64,000 nucleotides of DNA from the NCBI GenBank assembly GCA_963969595.1, contig OZ018409.1, forward strand, positions 24,193,282 through 24,257,281, in the 5' to 3' direction. The first letter of the stretch is position 1, and each line of letters opens with the position of its first letter. Of the stretch, positions 34,516-45,439 are shown piece after piece. Under the pieces are notes generated by a model that saw only the letters and a program-made list of their open reading frames with translations, had not been told where the DNA came from and did no database searches. The DNA comes from Neckera pumila. Lineage: Eukaryota; Streptophyta; Bryopsida; Hypnales; Neckeraceae. The position numbers and the translations under genes are program-made.

Positions 34516-36815
34516 CTAGTTGACTTTAAAATAAATCATCAGAAATATACAGTTTTGACATATTAAAGTTTCATTTTAAGATCATGTCTCAATTTCATGA
34601 ATACATATTGTATTTGAAATTTAGATTCATAGTTATAGTGAGATATAAAAAAAATTTAGCTGCTGAAGATGGAATTACACGACGGGATGTGACGCCCATC
34701 TGACACTTTCTCTTGTACAACACGTGACATCAGACATCCTACATGACACCAAAGCCCGCCAACATGTCAGACAAGACAACCCTGCTTTCAATCTAATCCA
34801 TTGGGCTCTCCCACACCTAGACGACCCAGATTATGACACCATATGTTGGATATTTGGAGATACCCATAGGCATACACCACCCTTGCCTGCTCCAGCTTCT
34901 CCTAAATTGTGACCATACCCTAATGAAGCCTTTTTGCCCAAGAACTTTGCCCTTGGCCAAATTAGCTGCCCGAAATCTGAAAGCTTGGAACCTCTAAGTC
35001 TATGCTCTTGGAAACATAACACATCAATACTGGATTTTAAAGACTAGTAATAGTTCTTTACAATGTCAATCTTCAATGGGCGATTCACACTTGAAGATTT
35101 TGCGTTAGAATTGTCACCTTCATATCAAAGATTTTGGGTGGTGGGAGGTGAATGACAATGGCCCTCTGGGTGCCTCTCTCTCGGATGTATTCCGCGACTG
35201 ATGTGATCCTCCTCCTTCAATTCTTCTTGGAGTGTTTCTCTTGTCTTGGAGAATGGCTGACCTTTGTTGACGTATAGAGACTTCTTTGATCACCCGCTTG
35301 TGGATAGTTCTATATATTTGCTTTGTGGGTTGTGGCGTGAGGAATACACCATTTGAATTTCAATTGGTCCATAGTTTGCCTGGTACCATTCCAAGAATAC
35401 TCCCTCGAGGTGGTCTAGAAGGTTGGACATGGATGCCGAGAAGGCTAGGGTCTTGGGTGTTGAGAGATTCGAGACAGGTAGCATAGGATCATCTATGGGT
35501 CTGTCAATTTGAATTCGGCTTGGCATTGCAACCATGATGTCCTCCGGTTTCTCTTGTCGGATCAATGCAGTCTAGGCGGATGCAGCCCCATTCAGATCCA
35601 ATTGGGGACGCATCTTTGATCGGTTCGTCTTCTATGCCATTGGGGTGCCATGCACTACATCATGCTGGTTGGTTCTTGCTGGCGGTATGTGTGCTTCACT
35701 AGGGACTTGCTCTTTTCCCGAGAACTCCAAGTTGTCAGAAGAGGGCTCTACAGGACTGATCTTTCCTTGTATTGGAGAATCTGTGGAGTTGGATGCTGCC
35801 GCCCACTGTAGCTTATTAGCGTTGCTTGGAAGGTTTGTCCTGAGGTCCTCGGTGGTGATTTTCTCTCTGGTCATCTCTGCTTCAATGAATGGATCGATAG
35901 CTTGCAATTGGATTCCATTCAAGCATCAAATTCCATTTCCTTGACTGATCCCTTCCTTGCCTACATGACTTTTCACAGTGAAGATATCATCAGCCGTTTG
36001 AACTTTCTTTGGACTTACTGGAGGAGATTTGTGGGGTCCGAAGAAACCTCTGACGATCCTTCTACTTGAGCTTCAAGCACAACAATTGATGGGGGCGCTA
36101 GGTAAACCCCCACTGTTGGAAGTCTCGTCTGCTTCCTAGGAATATGCTTGGGGCCTCTACGCACTTTTTTCCACCCGTTCCATTTGTAACTTGGAGTCGC
36201 CCGGAAATGTGAATTGCCCGACTTGTTTGAAATTGATCTTGCGGCTTGGGGTCTTGAGCTATTATAGTTATGCTCCTTCGCTGGTTCGCTCGAGTGCACT
36301 GAAGTCGCTAGGCCGTTGTAACTGTTTCTTTAGACTACCGCCTGCTTCAATAGGGTGCTTGGTACTTGCCCTAGGGCCAAAGGTGGAAGCCCTGGGAGGT
36401 GGCTGGCGCTTACTTGTGCTGGTCCTTTGTTCTCGGTGGTCGTAGGCGCGACTTCTTTTCTCATTACTGCACTTCTTTTTTCTCCTTGTTTATTCCTCAC
36501 ACTGTTCGATTTGGCTGCAGCGTTTGGAAACTCTGAACTTGGCTGGAAGTACCTCCCTTGGCAGTCCTTTGCCAAGTGATTGGTGGAGAGGCAAATTCTA
36601 CATCGGATAGGTAAGTTTTTGTAGTCCACCTTAATGATCGATTCCTTACCAGAGGATTGGTTCTCTACGCATATTTCCATCGTGAAACCTTCTCCCTTCG
36701 GCAATCCAATACAGAATCAACGATCCATTGTATTTTGGGCCTTCTTATCGATTCCTAACACCATTCCAATACCGCCCACAATCTCCACAATCTCCACTTC
36801 AAGAAGGCTGCTTTC
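31560..36815 (-). mobile_element. Degenerate LINE (non-LTR retrotransposon)
   Basis: Minus strand, 5' to 3'. An ORF1 gag-like region (about 36815-35630) has a CCHC zinc knuckle (CRICLSTNHLAKDC near 36600). ORF2 then has endonuclease pieces: LCFQEHRL near 35020 and SWDNRRLDGARI followed by SDHLP near 34000-34150. The reverse transcriptase has DPNKAPGPDG, NWRPITLLN, LKLDFSKAFD and RGVRQGCTLAP, and finally a C-terminal region to about 31560. The catalytic YADD box reads YPDD. Frameshifts, stops, a MITE at 32273-32566 and foreign sequence at about 34200-34830 in the endonuclease show it is dead. A 31-nt G run at about 33450-33480 also interrupts it. Its 5' end abuts copy 2 of the segmental duplication. 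Confidence 0.85.
32273..32566. mobile_element. 294-bp MITE inserted in the LINE ORF2
   Basis: Inverted termini of about 32 bp (CATTAGATGTGATTCGGAGG on the left; the right end complements CATTAGATGAGATTCAGGGG) interrupt the reverse-transcriptase frame. TCC on both sides may be a 3-bp target duplication. The core at 32365-32392 is the palindrome CTGACGTGGCA ... TGCCACGTCA, as in the CATTAGG MITEs at 6167 and 55197. Confidence 0.8.
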
Positions 36816-38261
36816 CTTTGAGGAGTTTCCCTCAATGGAACTCACAACCCTTTTAAAAGACAATGCCCACTGTTTATTATCAATGACGGATAGTGGCTAC
36901 AATAAAAAAATATGAAAAAAAAATGATTTTTAAAAAAATAAATTAAATTTTAAAAATAATAATAATAAATCTTTAAAATAATTAAAAAATAACTAAAAGT
37001 AATAATTAAAAAATAGCAATCTGATGTGGCACCATTCATGCCACATCAAACTTGTATTTTGTAATTTTGTATTTATTTTAATATTCAATTTCTTTCAATT
37101 TTTTTTCAATTTTTCCAATTATTTCATTGAATAGTCCTATGCTATTCCAACCGTGCAGTTTTTGGGCCAAAGAAGAAGAATTTTTATTTTTTTTAATTTT
37201 TTTTTCTGGCTAGTGTTCCTTATTGTTCCTTGTTGTCTAAAACTCACAACCCCTTTCAGGGCTCATTTTTTTCTTAATGTTATAAATTTCAAATAATTTG
37301 GATTGTTTTTGCTATTTAAAAAAAATTGCAACAAAATTAATAAGAATTACAATTTTCATTAAACAAATTGAAATTTCTCACAAAATGATATACAATGCAT
37401 AGTTTCAAATAATAAAAATATATGATTGATATGCAAACAAAATCTAATAGGCTACATTTAGTTCAAATATAATGTTTGACTAGTTGGCTATGGATCTTAC
37501 CCTTGAGGGGTTAATATAATATTGTTTATCAATATTATAGTGGACCTTTTTTGCTTCCATAGGAAGTAGGAGCCACCTAGTATGGCACCTTTCCAACTAG
37601 CTAGCCAATGACTCTCTTGCAACTTTCCATTCATCCAATAAAACTAGCGTTGCAACTTCCAAGCCATCCAATCATTCTCTACACACTGTAATAAAATTCT
37701 TTTCAAGGCATCCAAGAAGGCATTATCCCTTCTAGAAAGGAAAATGCTTCAAATTGGTTAACAATGTTGTAAAGATAGCACCCATTAACCCATAAACAAC
37801 ACTATGGCTATTTTTTGATTGATGATTGATAGAAAATCCTTCTGTGCAGGATAAAAGTGCAACTATTTATCCTTGGAATTTTCTATGAAAAAGGGAAAGA
37901 CTTGGAGAGTAGCTTGACTTCCAATGAGGCTACCAACAATTCACACAATGCCAAAAGGGATGATTTCCAAAGATTAAATGCAACTATGATGGTAAGTCAA
38001 CATTCGAGCTTTGCCCGATTACATTCACTGCAATCTCTTTGAAGCACTCTCTCCTTAAACCACTACAGTATTGCTCTCAAAGTCCACATGCAAACACATC
38101 AATCCAGCTTCCTCACCTACAGAATTATGCAAACTCGACATCATCACTGCTATACAATATTGTGCTGAATTTATCACTTCAAGTGGAAACATACATAAAC
38201 ACTATCTGCTACATCCAAGAAATGTATCACAATGCTAAACTTCCTCTGTTGAAGCGAGACT

Positions 38262-38904
38262 TTAACCCCTAAATGCGCAAGGCCTATTTTGAGCCTCTTG
38301 GAATTTGTTCTAAATTGAACAAAAAGCCAACATTTTGATAAGCTAAATCAGTTTCTTTTTAATTGTAACCGTACAAATTCAACCTAGATATGTTAGAGAT
38401 CACATTGGAAAAGAAAACACAACAATGTCATTGAAAGATTGAAAGATTATAATGTTTGATCATCAGGGTGTTAAAACTATGAAAGTCTTTGAGCTCTCTT
38501 TTTGCATGTCAAATCTAAAAAATGCAAGACCAAAAAAATACGAGGTTGAAGGGTCTAACATATATAACCTTAATCAACTTATGACTTCTCAAAATCTACT
38601 CATTCATTTTTTAAATGAATTTCCCGTCTAATTTTTTCTCCAAGATCTAGTGTATTTGAGGCTCATTTCCAAGAGCCCTCAACATTACAAAAAGTCAAGA
38701 TTGTAATAGATACCTTTGCATAAAATCTTGAATAGAAAAATCATAATCATTCATTTCAAAATTGGATTTTCAATGCTAAAACTAGACTTCCAAAAGAATC
38801 TTTCAAAAATATAAACTACTAAAAATAGCAATTTGTTAGGGTTTTATTTAACTTCAAAGTTTCTTCGACACCACATTTGGGTGCTTTGGGCATTTAGTAG
38901 TTAA
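38262..38904. mobile_element. TTAA-bounded element E (635 bp)
   Basis: TTAA at 38262-38265 and 38901-38904; ends CCCCTAAATGCGCAAGGCC and GCTTTGGGCATTTAGTAG are inverted. The right TTAA is shared with element F. Confidence 0.65.
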
Positions 38905-40427
38905 ACACCCCACGAACTATTCACGGGTCCAGGTGGCAGGGTGGGGTCGTTTGCTGGCGACGGTGCTAGCTCCGTCCTTGTCGACCTCCTCTTGTTGTTA
39001 GGAGGCTTGAATCTGATCACAATCTAGGATTTAGGGTGTCATTCACCCGTGCTTCTCTCGCTCTCGTAATTTAGACTGTCCAAATTTCATGCTGTTTTTG
39101 CGTATGCCTAAGTTGTGATATATAGATGCTTCAGTGTATTTGAATCGTCATCCAGGTAAGAAGAAGGAACGCAGAGGAGATCGAGCTCCATTCAATGGAG
39201 AACTGGAATCACTGAAGTGCAAATACCGTTTGAGTGAGTTCTTTGGGTCCGTTCACTCTGTTGGTGACGGTGGAAGAAGAAAAAAGAAACGAAGAAGGGC
39301 AAGGAAGACCCAATTTCTACACACGTAGAAAAATCACTAGAGACTGGAACACCTATATTGCTTCAAGAAATGCTCATGTGCTCCAAATCAAAACCCTCAT
39401 ACACTTGCCGAAGCAAAAAGAAACGAAGAAGGCTAAACTCAAATTCTACGAAGCAGAAAGTTCAAGTAACCAATGACAATATGCCGAGATAATTAACTGC
39501 GTTAACAAATCTGTACGTGTCGATGTAGTCATACTAGTTGCAAGTTTATTTATGACTTTTGGTTATTTGAAGCAGCCGCTTTAAGTTACATGGGTTCTTC
39601 ATGATGTCTCTGGTTATGATTTGAGGTATTTTGGATCTGCAGGTTGCTATATGCACCATTGAGAGTTACATTCTTCTGGAGGGGCTGATTTTTTGAGGTT
39701 GCATGCAAGTACGTGGTGTAGTGAAATTTTTTGAGATTGTTGTTGGGAACATAAAAGAGAGGGGATTGTTGTGTACCCTCCCTGTTATCTACTCCCTCAT
39801 TCAGGTGCAACATTGAACCACATCTTTGTCCTTTGGTCTGTTCAATCTCTGAAGAACAGGTCTCGTTTTTCATACTGACAAATAAATGGTCCTAGAAGTA
39901 ACCGCTTATGGTGTACCCACCTTAGTGTGCTCTACATTTATCTGAGGTTTAGTTATCGAGGTGTGAAAGACAGCATCTCTCATGTCTGATTGTATTTGTA
40001 CGTGTTCCTGAAATACCAGGTGTCATCAGTGGTATAGTGTTCTCCTGTGTTGGCGGTAATTGGGCGAGATGACAGTGACTTGGTGAAGGAACCAGCCGGA
40101 GCTGTGCTAGCCAGTGCATTCAAAACAATGCATTCCTTGCACAATTCACTTCGCAACCATCTCTTTTCTTGCTCTTCAGCACAACACAAAATTTGGACGC
40201 TCTAACTTACGAGAGCGAGAGACGCACGGGTGAATGACACCCTAAACCCTAGACTGTGATCAGATTCAAGCCTCGTAACAACAAGAGGAGTTATGAAGAA
40301 GACGCGTCGGCGGCGATCTGCGTTCGGGACGGACGAACTAAGGAGGGGAGGTCGACGAAGACGGAGCTAGCACCTACGGACCCACCCTGCCACCTAGACC
40401 CGCGAATAGTTCGTCGGGGGTGTTTAA
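38901..40427. mobile_element. Long-TIR element F (1.52 kb) between TTAA sites
   Basis: Terminal inverted repeats of about 190-245 bp: ACACCCCACGAACTATTCAC on the left and its near complement ending GAATAGTTCGTCGGGGGTGT on the right, continuing through TTAGGGTGTCATTCACCCG-type sequence, with an indel of about 50 bp between the arms. The 1.1-kb interior has Lys/Arg-rich frames (39134-39476) that could be captured gene pieces, but I recognise none. Bounded by TTAA shared with E and G. It resembles foldback or Mutator-like elements in arm length, though no 9-bp duplication is seen. Confidence 0.7.
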
Positions 40428-40653
40428 CCCTTGAAGGACGGACCGGTAGCCATGGAAATCATGTATTGTGATTCCGTGTGACATCATCTACTTTGAAAAA
40501 GCTTAATACATTCATTGGAAGTCAAAGAACTGTTGAAGATCTTTCCTTCTTACTCCTAATACCGAGGATGAAAAGTTGCACTTCTGTCTTGTAGGGAAAG
40601 ATTCTTTGTCATTCAAAGGACGCAGAACGTCCTCGGCGGCGTTCAAGGGTTAA
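40424..40653. mobile_element. TTAA-bounded element G (222 bp)
   Basis: Lies between TTAA at 40424-40427 and 40650-40653; starts CCCTTGAAGGACGG and ends CGGCGGCGTTCAAGGG. Read in reverse it matches element H (for example GACAGAAGTGCAACT and TTTGACTTCCAATGA). A diverged relative ending TTCAAGGGTTAA is at about 52430-52646. Confidence 0.7.
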
Positions 40654-40879
40654 CCCTTGAACGTCGAGGCGGACGTTTTGTGTCCGATGGATGACAAGGA
40701 ATCAAATTGTATAGGACAGAAGTGCAACTATTCATCCTCTAAATTTGTTTTGGAAAGGAAAAATCTTCTACAGTAGTTTGACTTCCAATGACTACTTTTG
40801 CAATTCTGGAAGTCAATGATTCGCACGGTAATAGAAAAGGAAGATTTCAAGGGTCCCCCCTTCGGCATTTAAGGGTTAA
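40650..40879. mobile_element. TTAA-bounded element H (222 bp)
   Basis: Between TTAA at 40650-40653 and 40876-40879; starts CCCTTGAACGTCGAGGCGG and ends GGCATTTAAGGG. It is the same length as G in opposite orientation, sharing the TTAA between them. Similar internal sequence occurs in both duplicates at about 7230-7320 and 37845-37930, so the family is older than this insertion. Confidence 0.7.
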
Positions 40880-41063
40880 CGTCTCGCCTGTCTGAGTACA
40901 TTCTAGTTTTTCTATAGTGCACACTGCAACCTTCTACCGCTACCCAATTCGGAGTACTACGTGAGAAGGGTGCATAATTTATAACTTTTGCATATGGTAT
41001 TCAAATCAAGCATTCTTTGGTTTAAGGGAATCCTCTTCACTTCCATAACAAGAACACTTATAA

Positions 41064-41215
41064 ATCAGACGATTCTAGTGATAGAAACCATGCTCAACGA
41101 CCTTAACAACCAAGTTGGGTAGCGAGGGCTGCAAAGAAACTTGAAAATCAGACCATTCTAAGGATAGAAACCATGCTCAACAACCTTAACAACCAAGTTG
41201 GGTAGCGAGGGCTGC
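41064..41215. repeat. 83-bp tandem duplication at the HAD 3' end, copy 2 only
   Basis: ATCAGACGATTCTAGTGATA at 41064 recurs as ATCAGACCATTCTAAGGATA at 41147, each followed by the last HAD codons and GGGTAGCGAGGGCTGCAA. The duplicated coding end lies downstream of the real stop and does not alter the protein. Confidence 0.8.
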
Positions 41216-42181
41216 AAGATCATCAGCCACATAATCCACAGGCACAGACAGGACGGTATCGTGCCCCTGAGTTTTGGGGCGAGACACGTGAGCAGTGGCG
41301 ATCCCGGGGCACGCAGCCAACGCGCCTGCAATGTCATCGCAATGAGCTGCAACAAACAAAGTTTCTTCCACCGGAAACCCCAACCCAGCAACGGCATCAC
41401 GATACACAGCCGCCTTGGGCTTGTAGTCGTGGGAATATTCGCCGCCGAAGATGGCGTCCCACACAATTCCATTGCGACGGGCGAGATCCACCATGATGCG
41501 CACATGGCCATTCGAAACCGGCGCTATGAGGTGGCGTTCACGAATCCGCTTCAGAGCTTCTGGAACCTCCGGCCACGCATCCAGTTGATGCCAAGCCTGC
41601 AAAACCCAATGGCTCAGTACAACTTTGCGAGGCTAAATCTCGATAATTTCGGACGAATCGGGACACATTCGAACACATCCTGACAAACTTGGGTGAATTC
41701 GGACAGATTTTGACTAATTGAAGGGGAAATTGAGGTTGGTTAGAGAAAATTTTCGAAGGAAAATTGGTGTAATTGACCAAAAGATGTATCCCGCGCTACC
41801 TATGTGAGAAAAAATCCTGCAAAATTCGCCAACATAGGTGGCCTACACCGAATACTTGAAGAAACTTCACGGAAAAGCAAGAACCCCTGCCTGCACGAGC
41901 TTCTTCTTGGTTGATGCGTCCGTGACAACTCCGAAGTCCGCCAGCACGTCCTCCAAAGTCTCGGCTTCCAGTGTGTCAATGTTAACCCATGCGCGCTCGC
42001 CGTCGCGCACAGGTTTCATTGACGACTGAATGCGCGCGTTCCAGTCTGTAGCAAACGCATCGACATCGAGGGCGTGGTTAGCCGGTAGTCGCGAAACCTC
42101 GCGAGTGACTCCGGAGTGGTGATCCACTAGGGTCCCAAATGTGTCGAATACAACAGCGCCGAACTTTCTCTGAGACGCCAT
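41186..42181 (-). CDS. HAD-superfamily hydrolase, haloacid dehalogenase type II-like (copy 2)
   Basis: Same two-exon structure as copy 1: complement of 41885-42181 joined to 41596-41186, 235 residues. Catalytic Asp13 (FDTFGTLVD), Ser127, Lys158 and Asp187 are all kept. Eight substitutions separate the copies, all in exon 1 and seven within the first 33 residues (K5R, I11V, R21H, I25V, L29V, L30S, L33P); the 136-residue exon 2 product is unchanged. All changes spare the HAD motifs, so both copies look functional. The concentration of change near the N terminus next to an unchanged exon 2 suggests conversion between the duplicates. Substrate is unknown; the family removes halides from 2-haloacids in bacteria, but the altered motif IV argues for caution. 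Confidence 0.85.
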
Positions 42182-42280
42182 GGCAGCAACGGTCCTAGCT
42201 ACGGAAGGGATGAATCAAATTAATCGATGGATTCCAACAGAAATTGCTGAGCTCTGGATGTGCCGTGGGCTTCAAATGCC

Positions 42281-42538
42281 TCACCTCTTTGTTTTGGAAC
42301 ATGTACACCGTAACCTATTTGCTGTGCCAATGTAGGGCGACGAAGCCGGAGAAGAAAGTGCTGTTATTACTTCTGCCAAGCCAACCATTCCTGTCAAAGG
42401 ACTTGCATGACCCAACTCCATCCTGATTTGAACATCTGGAGATTCCTCTTTGTATCTCACATTGAATTTCAAATTGAATATATCCGTAAGGCCAGAGCTT
42501 TCCAGGAACCTTGCCACTCGCTCTGCAGTCTGCACCAT
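42281..42538 (-). other. Coding-like frame between HAD and GST, unrecognised
   Basis: An 85-codon frame with a balanced composition (VQTAERVARFLESSGLTD, NVRYKEESPDVQIRME, GLAEVITAL). The central part is also readable in copy 1 (9228-9446), where indels shift the N-terminal part. Conservation of sense between copies could simply reflect recent duplication. It may be a relict exon of an older gene or part of a 5' leader; I cannot name a family. Confidence 0.3.
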
Positions 42539-42571
42539 GCATGAAGAAGCTCATGCAACCTTATGGGGTTC

Positions 42572-42757
42572 TACACAGAAAAAAGTAAAATTAGGTTGCC
42601 CCACACTAATTTCTCGACAGTCCACACTATAGAAATATTCACTGCTTTTGGATAATGATGCATTCAATTCGAAAGCCATGTGTATGGCATAGATTTCAGC
42701 TCCAGTTCAAGGCTTGGTTCAGAGAGTGGCATGCGCCTCCATGTGGAACAAGCATTC
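42572..42757. mobile_element. Truncated hAT-like MITE
   Basis: Starts TACACAGAAAAAAGTAAAAT and matches the first about 180 bp of the element at 47456-47705 (TTCAAGGCTTGGTTCAGAGA, TCCATGTGGAACAAGCATT); the right terminus is missing. Absent from copy 1. Confidence 0.6.
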
Positions 42758-43125
42758 ATTAAAAAGTTAAAAAATTAAAATTGAAGCCAATCCCAGGCTG
42801 ACTCGCAGGGCGATATATTCTAGAAATATCCTCACCACCCGTAGCCGCCTTGTCCCACATGAATGCCTCTCAGAACCTCTGCACCTCACCCACAATAGGG
42901 GTTTGAATGCATTCAAACCCCTATTGTAGAATGAGCACTGCACCTCACCCACAACATACATCCTCCTCTCGCACTTCAGTTTCTATTCATATTCCATTGC
43001 ATCTCATTACATTAACCACATCTCTTGGCATTGCATGTCTGGGTCTGGGATCCGTCATTGAGAATTTTTGGAGCTCGTTTCCAGAGACCTTGAACGAAGT
43101 TCGTTGTTGCGACCTTTGAGTGATC

Positions 43126-45280
43126 ATGGCGGGGCACAGTGGATTGAAGCTGTATGTAGATCTCTGGTCGCAGCCATCTCGAGCAGTGACTATTTTTTGC
43201 AGGTACTCGTTGAAGAGTGCTCTTGTAAATTTTTGATATTCATGGATGTGTGAGTTTTCGTTGCAGTTTAGAGTTGGTGGTCAAGTTCTGTAAGAGACAG
43301 TTGTGGTAGCTGAAGAGAATCGGAGCTGCTAGCAAGGTAGGGTGGGATATGAAGACAGCTGTTTGAAGTAATTTGGGGGTTTGAATTTCTGAAGTTGGTT
43401 CAAATTGCAGGGTTAACAAGATTGAGGCAGAGGAGATCTATGTTGAAGTGGCGAAAGGGGAATGCCGGACTAAGGAGTTCAAAGGTAAGTGTTCACGCCA
43501 CAGTTGCAAATTGCAACCGAAAATCCCCTTATGGAATTCTTTTTATTGGTTGCGAAATTGAATCAGGTTTGCACGGTAAAGACTGTTCAGTAGATGCTGT
43601 ATTCTGCTAATTGGGGTTCTTCTTGGGAGTTTAGATATAAACCCAGACTGTAAGGTTCCTACAATCGTTGACGATGGGTTCAGACTTCAAGAGAGGTACG
43701 CTTAGTTTCTAGCTCTCAAAGTTTGTTGAGATGTTAATGCGTGCACTTCCTGCAAAACCCTAAAGTTAGTCCTAATTTTCGCTGCAAATTGGTTTAGGGG
43801 ACGTTTTATGAATTTTCTCTGCGTCTCTTTTGCACGCACACGAGGTGATATCTGTGTTCGTGCAGCCATGCCATTCTACGGTACCTGGCAACGAAACGCC
43901 ATGTGGCAGACCATTGGTACCCTCAAGACCCCAAAAGGCGGGCGCTCGTCGACAGCGTCCTGGATTGGCACCACTTAAATCTTCGCCTCAATGCAGGTAC
44001 GTTCTCACCCGTAACCCTAATTCTGGAACTGACGCTTGTTTCATGACTAAATTGCAAATCCTTATACTGGGGCTTTCGTCAGCCTCTTACTTATTAACAT
44101 TTTGACCAGTGTTAGGGCTTGTACACTTTGCGCTGGTCATAGTATTCTTGAACATAACATACTTTAATGTAATGTTGGGTTTACACCCTTCCATTGAGGA
44201 GCTGCCTAGTTGTCTTTCGGACACAACATCGAGATCGTGCCAGTCCTTGCAAAGCCTTGTCCTTAATTGTTTAGAATTTTATAACTCTTTCGCATATTTC
44301 TCTACGTTCATTGAAATTTGAGCCTGTAATGAGAGAAAGTGAGTGGATAACATGCTTTCGAATGTTAGCTTTGCACTAAAGAACAAATAAATTAATGGAG
44401 TAATGTGAGAGCCAGTAATGTTAACAGTCATTTAGGCCCAAGAGTGCAATTTTTAGAACCATGTGGCATGTATTTCAACACTGCAACTTTCGAACCATTT
44501 GGCATATGTTTCAACTTCAACTTTTGAACCATGATGATTCATGACTCATGAATCAAGAAATTTGATTTCAATGCTGAACACAACATATTAGCAGAAGTGC
44601 GTCAAAGAAGGTAGATGTCAAAGAATCACTGAATCTCGAACACTCTGATTCTCCCTTTAGTAGAAAATGGACCTACGGTGTGAGGAAGTGATTTCAAGAG
44701 TGTTATGTCTGCAGTTCATCTTGTGGTCCACCGTGTGGTTTCACTTCTGCCCGGCATTCCAAAGGGAATTTACCCTGAGCACGACAACGCTGTTGCAGAG
44801 GAGTCCAAAACTGGACTAACTAAAGCTCTAGAATACATGGAGACAGTGCTTTTGAAGGGACCCAATCAATTTCTTGCAAATGCAGAGGAGGTGTCCATTG
44901 CCGACTTGAGCCTCGTCTGTGAGATCAAGCAGCTGCTGGTATTCTATTCTTTCTCATACCTGGAATTCCTTGCAAGCCTTTGTTAGTACTCCTAATTGTA
45001 TTGCAAAGTTATTCTCTGGATTCTCCTCTTTTACAATGTGCCATGTGACGATGAAAGCAACTGGAGAGGGTTATGTAGAAAGTATGAAGTGTTGATGTGT
45101 AAGTATTTGGATGTGCAGTGGCTGGAGAGCAGTGACCAGGAAGACTTGCTTGGGTCAAGAATGCGCATTAAAGCGTGGGTGAAAGCTGTGGAAAATGCTA
45201 CCAACCCAGAGTTCAATGAAGTGCACAGCAAACTGTACGAAATGGCCAAGAAACTTCATGCGGACAGGGAAGTTCAATGA
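43126..45280 (+). CDS. Theta-class glutathione S-transferase (copy 2)
   Basis: Six exons (43126-43202, 43411-43484, 43635-43695, 43866-43996, 44715-44938, 45119-45280) of exactly the same lengths as copy 1 encode 242 residues. The catalytic serine lies in LWSQPSRAV, closer to the Arabidopsis theta pattern than copy 1 (LLSQPARAV); cis-Pro59 and Glu70-Ser71 are retained. The exon 4 donor is the consensus AG|GTACG. Exons 5 and 6 and the intron between them look nearly unchanged from copy 1 (one clear residue difference, Pro to His at the start of exon 5), whereas exons 1-4 and their introns carry many substitutions and indels. It converges on the bHLH gene, whose stop is 159 bp away. Likely role: glutathione conjugation or peroxide reduction in the cytosol. 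Confidence 0.9.
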
Positions 45281-45439
45281 CAAGCCGGCCTGTGAGATAC
45301 TCATTCTAAAGAATCAGCTTCTTTATAGAAGGCTTTTTGATTTGCAGACTGTTGTTAGTGATCAATAAACTACATGTAGAAGATTTTGCCAAAATTTTAC
45401 ATGAGGTACCTCATGTTGGGATATACTGCGAGTGTGTAT

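Larger units (their letters stand above)
42182..43125. promoter_or_regulatory. Divergent HAD/GST intergenic region (copy 2)
   Basis: About 0.94 kb between the HAD and GST starts. It differs from copy 1 by a truncated hAT-like MITE (42572 to about 42757) and a short inverted repeat (AATAGGGGTTTGAATGCATT followed by its complement, 42893-42927). Minus-strand frame 42281-42538 is listed separately. Confidence 0.35.

Noticed and set aside
38905..40423. Assignment of element F to Mutator
   Set aside because: Long arms fit, but no 9-11 bp target duplication was found; the flanks are TTAA only.
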